Shown piece by piece: positions 36,653 to 44,680 of a stretch of 64,000 bases of DNA. The translations under genes were made by a program, and so were the position numbers. The stretch is from Njordibacter sp905182035 (lineage in GTDB: Bacteria > Pseudomonadota > Gammaproteobacteria > Pseudomonadales > Balneatricaceae). The stretch covers positions 1,550,001 through 1,614,000 of the forward strand of contig NZ_CP159831.1 of NCBI RefSeq assembly GCF_047730075.1, read 5' to 3'. The notes below the pieces were generated by a model. The model was not told the DNA's origin, made no database searches, and worked only from the letters and a program-made list of their open reading frames with translations. Position 1 is the first letter of the stretch, and every line of letters starts with the position of its first letter.

Positions 36653-36677
36653 TATTCCATTTGGCTATTCCAATGGA
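36653..36677. promoter_or_regulatory. Candidate LysR operator near the leuC promoter
   Basis: ATTCCATTTGG and CCAATGGAT form an interrupted inverted repeat centred at about 36666 between leuC and the LysR start. This is the usual place and shape (T-N11-A-like dyad) for a LysR-type site acting on the divergent leuC gene. It is inferred from position and symmetry only. Confidence 0.4.
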
Positions 36678-36702
36678 TGATACGAATAGGTATTCTTCAC
36701 CT

Positions 36703-37578
36703 ATGGATAGTCTCGCATTAAAGGCCTTTATGGCTGTCGCTGAACAGGGTTCGTTTTCACGGGCTGCAGATGAACTGTTCCTCACCCAACCTGCTGTAAG
36801 TAAACGTATTGTTAAACTTGAAGGCCAGCTTAAAACCCGTTTATTTGATCGTATTGGGCGTAATGTGTCCTTAACCGTTGCTGGCCAGCACTTACTGCCC
36901 AAAGCCAAGTCCATATTAGCAGCCATGGAAAATACTGCGGACGAGCTAACTAACTTATCTGGCCGCATAGGTGGGCGTCTGCGCATTGCCACCAGCCATC
37001 ACATTAGCTTACACCGCTTACCAGAGCCTCTAGGTAAATTTATAGCACTCTACCCTCAAGTGGAGCTTGATATTCAGTTTGCTGAGTCTGAGGTTATTTA
37101 CGAAGGTGTGTTACAAGGTCGATGGCAGCTAGGCATTATTACTCTTAACCCAGAACCTCACCCTCAGTTGCAGCAGCAAGCCATTTGGCAAGATACAATG
37201 CAATTTGTGGCAGCGCCAGAGCATCCTCTTTGTCGACAGGCCTCTGTTAACTTATCTCAATTAAGCAGTTTTCCTGCACTATTGAGCAAAACCAACACTT
37301 TTACACGGCGTATTGTAGAACAAGACTTTGCAGCCCAGAGCCTTGCTCTTAATGTAGCCATGTCAACCAACAATTTAGATACCATTAGGATGATGGTAAG
37401 CATTGGAATGGGCTGGAGCATTCTGCCCCAAACATTGATAAATTCAAAGATAAAGGTAATCGATACACTATCTAAACCTGTTGTTAGAAAATTAGGGTGT
37501 GTATGGCACCAACAACGAAGCTTATCTAATGCTGCTGAGGCATTTATAGAGTTGCTGCAAACCCCTTTAACTCGCTAG
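36703..37578 (+). CDS. LysR-family transcriptional regulator
   Basis: Regulator of 291 residues. The N-terminal winged helix is typical (LKAFMAVAEQGSFSRAADEL, then TQPAVSKRIVKLE), followed by a periplasmic-binding-like effector domain (about 90-290). The frame opens at a TTG at 36661; the ATG at 36703 gives the standard start MDSLALKAF, and an ATG at 36673 is also possible. Such a gene beside leuC is common in Pseudomonas-type genomes and is thought to respond to leucine pathway state. The effector is not known from sequence. Confidence 0.85.
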   Translation: MDSLALKAFMAVAEQGSFSRAADELFLTQPAVSKRIVKLEGQLKTRLFDRIGRNVSLTVAGQHLLPKAKSILAAMENTADELTNLSGRIGGRLRIATSHHISLHRLPEPLGKFIALYPQVELDIQFAESEVIYEGVLQGRWQLGIITLNPEPHPQLQQQAIWQDTMQFVAAPEHPLCRQASVNLSQLSSFPALLSKTNTFTRRIVEQDFAAQSLALNVAMSTNNLDTIRMMVSIGMGWSILPQTLINSKIKVIDTLSKPVVRKLGCVWHQQRSLSNAAEAFIELLQTPLTR

Positions 37579-37750
37579 TTATTCACGACAAATAATGCTT
37601 GGCTACTTTGCTCTAAAAATATTCTCCAACAGGTGATTATTTTGTTCCCAACAGAGCAAACGTAGTTTAGAATGCGACGAATTCTATTAGGGATAATAGT
37701 CTTACTATATTGCTTTTCGTTAGCCCATTTAAAATAATAAAGAGGCAGCC

Positions 37751-38842
37751 ATGTCCGAAAAAAAACCTATTCGCTACGCTTTTTTGCAAATCCCTAATTA
37801 TTCTATGGTGACCTTCTCGTCTGCAGTCGCTAGCCTACGTGGAGCTAACTACATCAGCAAGCAAGACTTATATGAATGGGAAGTTGTCTCAATGGACGGT
37901 GCTCCCGTTACAGCCAGTGTTGGTTTTGAAGTGACACCTACCATCCACATTAATGACCTCAACTTAAATGGCTTAGAAGCACTAATCGTTTGTGGTGGCA
38001 CCTACATAGATCGGGCCTATGATAAAGGCACCTTAGCGTATTTACGTAAGGCAGCTAATGCTAAAGTCAAGATTGGGTCTACCTGCACAGGCAGTTACTT
38101 ATTAGCCGCAGCTGGTTTGTTAGATGGCTACAAATCTACGATTCACTGGGAGAACCTAGCCAGTATGCGCGAAGAGTTTCCTAACGTATTGATGTCATCT
38201 AATTTATTTGCCATCGACCGTGATCGTTTTACCTGTTCTGGTGGTAATTCCTCTTTAGATATGATGTTGCAGTTTGTTAGCCACCATCATGGCCCAGAAC
38301 TGGCAGCCGCCGTTTCTGAAATGTTCATTATGGAACGTATACGTGACCACCACGATACACAACGTATTCCACTGCGTTTGCACCTAGGTAATAGCCAGCC
38401 TAAGCTGATTGAAGCCGTGGCACTGATGGAGGCAAATTTAGAAGAAACCATTAGTTTGGACGATTTGGCACAGTATGTAGGCGTCTCTCGTCGCCAGCTA
38501 GAGCGTTTGTTCCAAAAGCACCTAAAGTGCGTGCCATCGCGTTATTATTTAGAATTGCGCCTTAACCGCGCTCGTCAGCTTTTATTACAAACCAACCTAT
38601 CTATCATTGATGTGTCTTTAGCTTGTGGTTTTGTGTCTGCACCCCACTTTTCTAAGTGTTACCGAGACTTTTTTGGCATTCCACCAAGGGAAGAACGTCG
38701 TCGTTTCTCACCTGGTCAAAGTGTTCGTGCCGCTGAAGAAAGTGTTAAAGAACAATTGATTAATGGTACCGAAGAAGGTTTTAGAGAAGATTTCGATGGC
38801 ACTATGAACACCAATCTCCCAAATGACTTGCCAGATCAATAG
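37751..38842 (+). CDS. GlxA-family AraC-type regulator
   Basis: Protein of 363 residues with an N-terminal DJ-1/PfpI-like domain (about 10-190, nucleophile-elbow segment GSTCTGSYLLAAAG) and a C-terminal AraC helix-turn-helix pair (about 215-315: LDDLAQYVGVSRRQLERLF, then ACGFVSAPHFSKCYRDFFG). GbdR, CdhR, SouR and ArgR of pseudomonads share this plan and control glycine betaine, carnitine, sarcosine and arginine use. A clear AGAGG ribosome site precedes the ATG. The nearby corrinoid/folate cluster makes a methylated-amine effector plausible, but that is inference. Confidence 0.85.
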   Translation: MSEKKPIRYAFLQIPNYSMVTFSSAVASLRGANYISKQDLYEWEVVSMDGAPVTASVGFEVTPTIHINDLNLNGLEALIVCGGTYIDRAYDKGTLAYLRKAANAKVKIGSTCTGSYLLAAAGLLDGYKSTIHWENLASMREEFPNVLMSSNLFAIDRDRFTCSGGNSSLDMMLQFVSHHHGPELAAAVSEMFIMERIRDHHDTQRIPLRLHLGNSQPKLIEAVALMEANLEETISLDDLAQYVGVSRRQLERLFQKHLKCVPSRYYLELRLNRARQLLLQTNLSIIDVSLACGFVSAPHFSKCYRDFFGIPPREERRRFSPGQSVRAAEESVKEQLINGTEEGFREDFDGTMNTNLPNDLPDQ

Positions 38843-38856
38843 CTAGCCAATAAAGT

Positions 38857-39630
38857 TCAAGCGTTAAGAATAGCTATGGCAAGCTCACTGCCTGGTAACT
38901 CTAAGGCAGCGATCCAAACCATCATGCCGATCAGTGCTGCTGCTGTGAGCAGATACCAGATTAAGCTAAATACAATGCCATACAGGTTGAGTTTTAGCTT
39001 TGGGTCCTGATCGAAGCTATTCCAGTCGGCTAACAAATCAACCAACCCCATAATGCCAAAGAAGCCAATTAGGGCGAATCCGTGGGTAAAACTATAGCCA
39101 ATCAGCAACCCAGAAATCACCACCAAGCCTACGTAGATGAATCGACTACGACCTGAATAAACCAGGGCTTTCACTACGCGGCCACCATCCAACGGATAGA
39201 TTGGCAACAGGTTGACCAGATTAACCAACGCACTGACAGAGGCAACTAGGCCTATAAAGTGGTTGTCTGTAATAACGAAGCCTATAAAAAATGCCACACT
39301 CATGGCTAAGCCAAAAACAGGCCCCATCATGGCAATATATAGTTCCTGCCAATGAGTTTTGGGGCTGTCACCTACTGCAACACCACCAACAAACGGAATG
39401 ATGTAAATGCCCTTTGTGGGGATGCCAAAACGTTTCATGGCACGAATATGACCGTATTCATGGAACATTAAAATAGCCAACAAGGTCACTGCAAATTCAA
39501 AGCTGAGCATAATGGTCCAGCCAGACAGCGCCATAGCCACAAGAGCCGCCTTAAAAACTTTAACGCTCTTAAATAGCTTTAGGGCGATGCCTATCATCAC
39601 CCCCATACGTGCACGATTGGTAGTTTGCAT
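38857..39630 (-). CDS. M50-family site-2-type membrane metalloprotease
   Basis: Intramembrane protease of 257 residues with about six hydrophobic segments. The zinc motif HEYGH (HExxH) is at about residue 58 and the third-ligand motif NLLPIYPLDGGRVV at about residue 143. These proteins cleave membrane-bound regulators. It lies 8 bases after the RACo-like gene on the same strand, so it is probably co-transcribed with the corrinoid genes or reads through from them. A role there is unknown. Confidence 0.8.
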   Translation of the reverse strand: MQTTNRARMGVMIGIALKLFKSVKVFKAALVAMALSGWTIMLSFEFAVTLLAILMFHEYGHIRAMKRFGIPTKGIYIIPFVGGVAVGDSPKTHWQELYIAMMGPVFGLAMSVAFFIGFVITDNHFIGLVASVSALVNLVNLLPIYPLDGGRVVKALVYSGRSRFIYVGLVVISGLLIGYSFTHGFALIGFFGIMGLVDLLADWNSFDQDPKLKLNLYGIVFSLIWYLLTAAALIGMMVWIAALELPGSELAIAILNA

Positions 39631-39638
39631 GCTTCTAG

Positions 39639-41669
39639 TTATCCCTTACGACGGCGGCGTTTCTTTTCACCCCCTTCAGTTTCAGCTTTAGCTTCCTTAA
39701 TCGGTGGCAAGGTCACTACTTTTTCCAACTCTGGAAACGCATCTACCTTATTAGGAAATGCCATGGCATCTATAAATAACTGTTGGAAGTTTGGCTCTAC
39801 CGCAGTTTCTATTTTTTCAATGTTACGCACTACTTGTTCAATTTCTGCTCGTGATTCTGCATTAAGTAAAGCGATGCGAGCGCCGGTGCCCGCTGCATTA
39901 CCTGCAGAAGACACTTCATCTAAAGCGCAATCTGGAATCAAACCTAAAACCATGGCGTACTTTACATCAATGTGGCTGCCAAAAGCGCCAGCGAAACGAA
40001 TACGATCCACCTTATTTATCTGCTGATATTGCATCAACAACTTCACACCAGCATACAACGCAGATTTAGCTAACTGTATAGCACGGATGTCATTTTGCAT
40101 GATTTTAACAGCACCACGAGTTTCTGTGGATGGCATAATTTCGTATGAAAAGGTGCGGCCGTCTGGCTGAATGCGAGGATTAATGGCAGCTAGGTTACCA
40201 TCTACAACGCCGTCTTGGGTGATAACGCCAGATAAATACATTTCTGCCACAACTTCAATAATACCAGAACCACAAATGCCAGTAATACCTGTTTTTGCTG
40301 TAGCTTCGTCAAAACCTGCTTCATCAGACCACAATTCACAGCTGATAACCTGGAAACGAGGTTCCAAGGTTACCGGATCAATACGAATACGTTCGATGGC
40401 ACCAGCGGCAGCACGTTGGCCACAACTAATTTGAGCACCTTCAAACGCTGGACCCGTTGGACTTGAGCAGGCAACCAGACGATGGCGGTTACCCAATACA
40501 ATCTCAGCATTGGTGCCCACATCTACCAACAGGGTCATTTCATCGTGATTGTAGGGCTCTTCTGCTAATACCATACCTGCGGTGTCTGCACCTACGTGGC
40601 CAGCTATACACGGCAACAAGTAGGCACGAGCCTGTGGGTTAAGTTGTACGTCTATATCACGAGCCAAGGTGTTTACAGCCATGTCTGTGGCTAAAGCAAA
40701 CGGTGCGCCTCCAAGTTCTACTGGGTTAATGCCCAATAATAGGTGGTGCATGATTGGGTTAGCAACAAACGTAATTTCTAATAAATCCGTCTTTTCGCAT
40801 TCAGCCTGCTTCACAAGGTCTGTCACTAAGCCATTAATAGCTTCTCGCACGGCATTAGTCATGTCGACTTCGCCGCCTGGGTTCATCATCACATAAGACA
40901 CACGACTCATAAGGTCTTCACCAAAACGAATCTGTGGGTTCATAACTCCTGAACTGGCCACTACTTCACCACTAGATAAGTTACACAAATGAGCAGCAAT
41001 AGTAGTGGAACCCACGTCTACAGCAACTCCGTAAATAGTGTCTTTTAGACCAGGCCAAAGGGCAACGATTTGTTCACCTTGGCGTACAGCAACAGTTACA
41101 CCCCATTTTCCTGCCCTTAAAATGGGTTGTATAGTAGCCAATAGCGCTACATCATATGACAGATTAAGCAACTGCCAATCGGCTTCTAGAGCGTTCAGCA
41201 AGCGCCTTAAGTCACCTGACGGATCATGCATGTCTGGTTCTTGCACTTCTACGTAGTACAGGCGTACTAGCGGGTTGATATCAATATCGTGGTGCTCTGC
41301 GTCTTTACGCACCATTTGGTGATGCACTTGGCTCTCTGCTGGCACATCCACTACGATGTCATTAAGCACCTTGGTGTGGCAGCTTAAACGACGACCAGGC
41401 TTAAGCTCTCGGCGTTCGGCGAACTTGAGTTCTGGCGCTGTAATGGGTTCTAAGCTATCTGCACTAGAGGTAATTCCAAACTTGGCAAATTCACCTTCAC
41501 TTACAAAGATTTGGCAACGGCCACAAATGCCCCTAGCACCGCACACAGAGTCTATATCAACATTAAGATAACGAGCCGCTTGTAACAAAGGCGTACCCAC
41601 AGGGAAACGTCCACGCTTACCAGAGGGAGTAAATACTACTAAAGCATCATCGGTATTAGTTTGACTCAT
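39639..41669 (-). CDS. RACo-like corrinoid activation protein (ferredoxin + ASKHA ATPase, DUF4445)
   Basis: Protein of 676 residues. An N-terminal [2Fe-2S] ferredoxin domain has CGARGICGRC (C-x5-C-x2-C) and a later LSCHT; a linker follows, then an actin-like ATPase domain with VAVDVGSTTIAAHL and LLVDVGTNAEIVLG. Such proteins (RamA and RACo functional class) use ATP to drive low-potential reduction of Co(II) to Co(I), rescuing corrinoid methyltransferases after accidental oxidation. It ends in a basic tail (GGEKKRRRRKG). Together with the pterin methyltransferase and corrinoid protein upstream it marks a corrinoid methyl-transfer system. Confidence 0.88.
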   Translation of the reverse strand: MSQTNTDDALVVFTPSGKRGRFPVGTPLLQAARYLNVDIDSVCGARGICGRCQIFVSEGEFAKFGITSSADSLEPITAPELKFAERRELKPGRRLSCHTKVLNDIVVDVPAESQVHHQMVRKDAEHHDIDINPLVRLYYVEVQEPDMHDPSGDLRRLLNALEADWQLLNLSYDVALLATIQPILRAGKWGVTVAVRQGEQIVALWPGLKDTIYGVAVDVGSTTIAAHLCNLSSGEVVASSGVMNPQIRFGEDLMSRVSYVMMNPGGEVDMTNAVREAINGLVTDLVKQAECEKTDLLEITFVANPIMHHLLLGINPVELGGAPFALATDMAVNTLARDIDVQLNPQARAYLLPCIAGHVGADTAGMVLAEEPYNHDEMTLLVDVGTNAEIVLGNRHRLVACSSPTGPAFEGAQISCGQRAAAGAIERIRIDPVTLEPRFQVISCELWSDEAGFDEATAKTGITGICGSGIIEVVAEMYLSGVITQDGVVDGNLAAINPRIQPDGRTFSYEIMPSTETRGAVKIMQNDIRAIQLAKSALYAGVKLLMQYQQINKVDRIRFAGAFGSHIDVKYAMVLGLIPDCALDEVSSAGNAAGTGARIALLNAESRAEIEQVVRNIEKIETAVEPNFQQLFIDAMAFPNKVDAFPELEKVVTLPPIKEAKAETEGGEKKRRRRKG

Positions 41670-41743
41670 AGGGCCATCTCAATATTTTTATGACGGGGCT
41701 AGGTAAAAATTAACCCCACATAATTAATGTTTTAATTTTGCAC

Positions 41744-41768
41744 AAAAAAGGGCCCCTAAGGCCCCTTT
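41744..41768 (-). terminator. Terminator after the pterin methyltransferase gene
   Basis: On the minus strand AAAGGGG and CCCTTTTTT flank an imperfect GC-rich stem just past the methyltransferase stop codon. It may only weaken expression of the downstream RACo-like gene, since all the genes are on one strand. Confidence 0.6.
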
Positions 41769-41795
41769 AGTTATCTATCACGCACCAATACCAAC

Positions 41796-42698
41796 CTATG
41801 CGCTACGACGACGGCCACCAGCCCGGCCACCGCGAGCGCCAACACCTACTGCATTTGGATCACGGTAGGCTTTAATCCAATCTTTACACTCTGGATCGTG
41901 GCCCATCATTAGGTTACCACCACGTACACCTAGCATTACTTCTGGGTGCATAGGGTTGATGATAGCAGAAGTCATGCCTGAGGCAACAGCGCAAGCAATA
42001 AACGCACAGTTGACGCCATTACGGTTAGGCAAACCAAAGCTAAAATTAGAAGCACCACAGGTCGTATTCACTTTAAGCTCTTTACGCAGTCGGTGCACCA
42101 GCTCCATCACCTGACGGCCAGAAGTATTAATTGCACCCACTGGCATTACCAATGGATCTACCACAACATCTGATGCTGGAATGCCATAATCGGCTGCCCT
42201 CTGAACAATTTTTTTAGCCACTTCAAAACGCACATTGATGTCTTGGGAAATACCTGTCTCATCGTTTGAGATAGCAACCACTGCTGCACCGTACTTCTTA
42301 ACTAAGGGTAATACCCGGTCCAAAGACTCGTCTTCACCCGTTACTGAGTTCAACAAGGCTTTACCTTTGTATACCGCAAGACCAGCTTCTAAAGCCTCAA
42401 TAATGGATGAATCAATACATAATGGCACATCAACCAAAGACTGAACCAATTGAATGGTTTTGGCCAAAATAGCCGGTTCGTCTGCTAGTGGAATACCAGC
42501 GTTAATGTCCAAAATGGTGGCGCCAGCAGCAACCTGTGCTAAAGCGTCAGCTTCTACACGGCTAAAGTCACCATTCTTCATCTCTTCAGCCAACAACTTC
42601 CGGCCAGTTGGGTTAATACGTTCACCAATTACTGCAAAAGGACGATCAAAACCAATCACAACTTCTTTGGTAGCGGAGCTGATAATAGTATCAGTCAT
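41796..42698 (-). CDS. Methyltetrahydrofolate:corrinoid methyltransferase (MtgA-like)
   Basis: Pterin-binding TIM-barrel protein of 300 residues, related to dihydropteroate synthase, AcsE and the MetH folate domain. It shows VIGERINPTGRKLL, ATILDINAGIPLADE and DSSIIEALEAGL. Family members move a methyl group between methylcobalamin on a corrinoid protein and tetrahydrofolate; here the likely direction is corrinoid to folate. The final 20 residues are Gly/Arg-rich (GVGARGGRAGGRRRSA), unusual for the fold. The MTHFR gene lies 56 bases upstream. Confidence 0.85.
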   Translation of the reverse strand: MTDTIISSATKEVVIGFDRPFAVIGERINPTGRKLLAEEMKNGDFSRVEADALAQVAAGATILDINAGIPLADEPAILAKTIQLVQSLVDVPLCIDSSIIEALEAGLAVYKGKALLNSVTGEDESLDRVLPLVKKYGAAVVAISNDETGISQDINVRFEVAKKIVQRAADYGIPASDVVVDPLVMPVGAINTSGRQVMELVHRLRKELKVNTTCGASNFSFGLPNRNGVNCAFIACAVASGMTSAIINPMHPEVMLGVRGGNLMMGHDPECKDWIKAYRDPNAVGVGARGGRAGGRRRSA

Positions 42699-42754
42699 GT
42701 ATAATTCCTGCTTTAGTGTCTAATAAAGACCAGTAATCTGGCCCAAAAAATAAA

Positions 42755-43696
42755 TTAAGAGTTAACGGTGAAACTTTTGCCGTTCAGTTCAAAATAGCCA
42801 TCTTGCACTTGGTACATCCAAGCAGCAGATTTCTTTAAGCCACCTAATGGGTACAAGTGACATTGGGCAATCAAACAATCTGGGTCGTTATGAATACCCT
42901 TGACTAAATCGCGCATCAACTCACTTGGCTCTGAGGAAGGAGCATTAACATACTTGCCCAAGAATGAGTCTTTAAGGCCTAACTTCACCATATTCATAGG
43001 ATTACGAGTTAAGAAACGTACAGATGCGCCCACACCACAATGGGCCGCATGACGCATAAGCGTCTTAATGGTTGCAAGGCCTGGCACACCAATGTGAATA
43101 GGTAATTCGTTACCAGCAGCACGAATATTGCGTTCCCAAACAAAAATCGGTTCTGCTTCAAACACAAACTGTGTGGCTAGATATAAACTCATGTCCGTTT
43201 GTTTAGCAAAATCGTTCTTTTCTTTAATAGCTAGAGCGCAATTATCTGGGCTGATGTCGGGGCTACCTTCTGGGTGCCCTGCTAAACCCATCTTCAAAAT
43301 ACCGTACTTTTCAAACAGACCCGTTTGAAGTACTTCTATCGATGAACCAAACTCTCCAACCGGTGTGTTTACACCTCCACCAATCAACAAACCTTCAGTG
43401 ACACCTGTTTCACCTTGTAGTGAGGCAAGATTTTCTTCCAAGAACTTGGCAGAAGGTATAGAACGAGCAGCAAAATGTGGTACTGGGTTAAAGCCTTCAT
43501 CTTTAAGACGACGGACCGTAGCCACGGTGTCTGTAAAGTCTGAACCTGGCAAAAAGGTAACGTATACAGTACAGCCTAACCGTAACAAGTCTCTAAAGTC
43601 AGCAACTTTAGCAGCGCCCCCTGGAGTGACTTCTACGGTAGTTTTTTGCATCAAGTCGATAATAGCTTGTTTTTCTGCAGCGGCATTTAGCGCCAT
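42755..43696 (-). CDS. Methylenetetrahydrofolate reductase-family protein
   Basis: MetF-type flavoprotein TIM barrel of 313 residues. Recognisable pieces are NPVPHFAARSIPS, LLIGGGVNTP, GHPEGSPDIS and a C-terminal LYPLGGLKKSAAWMYQV. Canonical MetF makes methyl-THF for methionine synthesis; this version is embedded between corrinoid genes, where MetF homologues run in the oxidative direction (methyl-THF to methylene-THF), as in the chloromethane pathway. The direction is inferred from context. A housekeeping metF would be expected elsewhere in the genome. Confidence 0.85.
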   Translation of the reverse strand: MALNAAAEKQAIIDLMQKTTVEVTPGGAAKVADFRDLLRLGCTVYVTFLPGSDFTDTVATVRRLKDEGFNPVPHFAARSIPSAKFLEENLASLQGETGVTEGLLIGGGVNTPVGEFGSSIEVLQTGLFEKYGILKMGLAGHPEGSPDISPDNCALAIKEKNDFAKQTDMSLYLATQFVFEAEPIFVWERNIRAAGNELPIHIGVPGLATIKTLMRHAAHCGVGASVRFLTRNPMNMVKLGLKDSFLGKYVNAPSSEPSELMRDLVKGIHNDPDCLIAQCHLYPLGGLKKSAAWMYQVQDGYFELNGKSFTVNS

Positions 43697-43740
43697 GGGT
43701 ACTTCTCCAAAAAAGGAAATAAAGCGTGCTTGGCAGCCAA

Positions 43741-44037
43741 TTATTCAGCAATACCGCCAGCAGCAACTAATACAGCTAAGCGCTCATCTGTATAGTCAGT
43801 CTGTATCTGCTTCACAGTAGCTTCTAATACAGCTTCCAAATCGTCTCCACAGGTCGTGGTATCACGACGCCACTCTGACAAGTAGCCATCACTACCATAA
43901 AGACCAGAGCGCATGGCAGCTTTATCCACAGCCTTTTCAAAACGTTCTTCTAGTGGCCGTTTGGCGCTAGTACGACCTTGTTTAACAATGACTTGGGCGG
44001 GAATGTCGCGCCACATAACGATGGTTAGTTTTGCCAT
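43741..44037 (-). CDS. Small 'virulence factor' family protein (PF13769-like)
   Basis: Protein of 98 residues, beginning MAKLTIVMWRDIPAQVIVKQG and containing RSGLYGSDGYLSEWRRD. I recognise it as the small family labelled 'virulence factor', whose function is not established and whose label probably misleads. It occurs next to DUF1638, MTHFR and corrinoid genes in alphaproteobacterial and gammaproteobacterial clusters. Its start overlaps the DUF1638 stop by 13 bases, so the two are translationally coupled. It probably acts in corrinoid methyl transfer, but no reaction is known to me. Confidence 0.75.
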   Translation of the reverse strand: MAKLTIVMWRDIPAQVIVKQGRTSAKRPLEERFEKAVDKAAMRSGLYGSDGYLSEWRRDTTTCGDDLEAVLEATVKQIQTDYTDERLAVLVAAGGIAE

Positions 44038-44651
44038 TTGATTACCTGTTCAGTGTAGTTACTGTAATGAGCGCTCAGTTCTTCGGCCATTTGGCCATAA
44101 CCTGTTTCCACTCGCTCATACTTTAAACCCAGTTTTTCTGCAGCCGCTTCGGCAAAATGATCAAGTTGCCTATCCGGTTCCTGAACTAGGTAAACTAATT
44201 TTGTATAATGAGCAAACATCAGTTCAATAAGTTTAGGGTGTTTATTTAAACCCATACCTTCCATAATGAGCTGCTCAAAATGTTTGGCGAGGTAGTCAGT
44301 TAGGTAAAAGGAACCTATTTCCTGCTCCGCCATGGCGGCAAAGTTTTCACTACCACTATAAAATTCATAACAGTGAGAACCTGATAAACGTTGAATATTG
44401 TACCTATCCAACACCTTATCAAGTTGGCCTCCAGTGCCACAATCACCAAAAGCTGCAAACACGTGGTCGTAATCCCCTGCATAGGCTGCCAACCGTTCTT
44501 CAACAGCCGCAGGAATTTGGTCTGGCCTATTATGTAATTCAGCCGGTATCTGTGTCACTTTTAAATGTTTCCAGCCACTACTCTTGGCAACCGCCATCAC
44601 TTCTCGAGCAATGGCGCCACAGGTAATGACGAGGAGACTTGCAGGTTGCAT
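44025..44651 (-). CDS. DUF1638-family protein
   Basis: Protein of 208 residues, cytoplasmic by appearance. Conserved-looking cysteines lie in LVITCGAIAREV, AAFGDCGTGGQLD and SGSHCYEFYSG. A set of three Cys with a nearby His in a Rossmann-like protein suggests metal or corrinoid binding, though this is inference. It lies between the corrinoid protein (29 bases) and the PF13769 protein (overlap), a conserved neighbour pattern. No enzymatic role is established for DUF1638 to my knowledge. Confidence 0.8.
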   Translation of the reverse strand: MQPASLLVITCGAIAREVMAVAKSSGWKHLKVTQIPAELHNRPDQIPAAVEERLAAYAGDYDHVFAAFGDCGTGGQLDKVLDRYNIQRLSGSHCYEFYSGSENFAAMAEQEIGSFYLTDYLAKHFEQLIMEGMGLNKHPKLIELMFAHYTKLVYLVQEPDRQLDHFAEAAAEKLGLKYERVETGYGQMAEELSAHYSNYTEQVIKWQN

Positions 44652-44680
44652 GGGTTCCCCTATACCTTAACTAAGCCGTG

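Noticed and set aside
36573..36992. A 139-residue minus-strand frame overlapping the LysR gene
   Set aside because: It is a shadow of the LysR coding frame with biased composition and no family resemblance.
41796..42698. Dihydropteroate synthase (folP) for the pterin-binding protein
   Set aside because: The motifs GERINPTGRKLL and the corrinoid neighbours fit methyltetrahydrofolate methyltransferases, and folP's usual partner glmM is absent.
43741..44037. A true virulence role for the 'virulence factor' family protein
   Set aside because: The label is historical; the overlap with DUF1638 and the corrinoid context point to metabolism.
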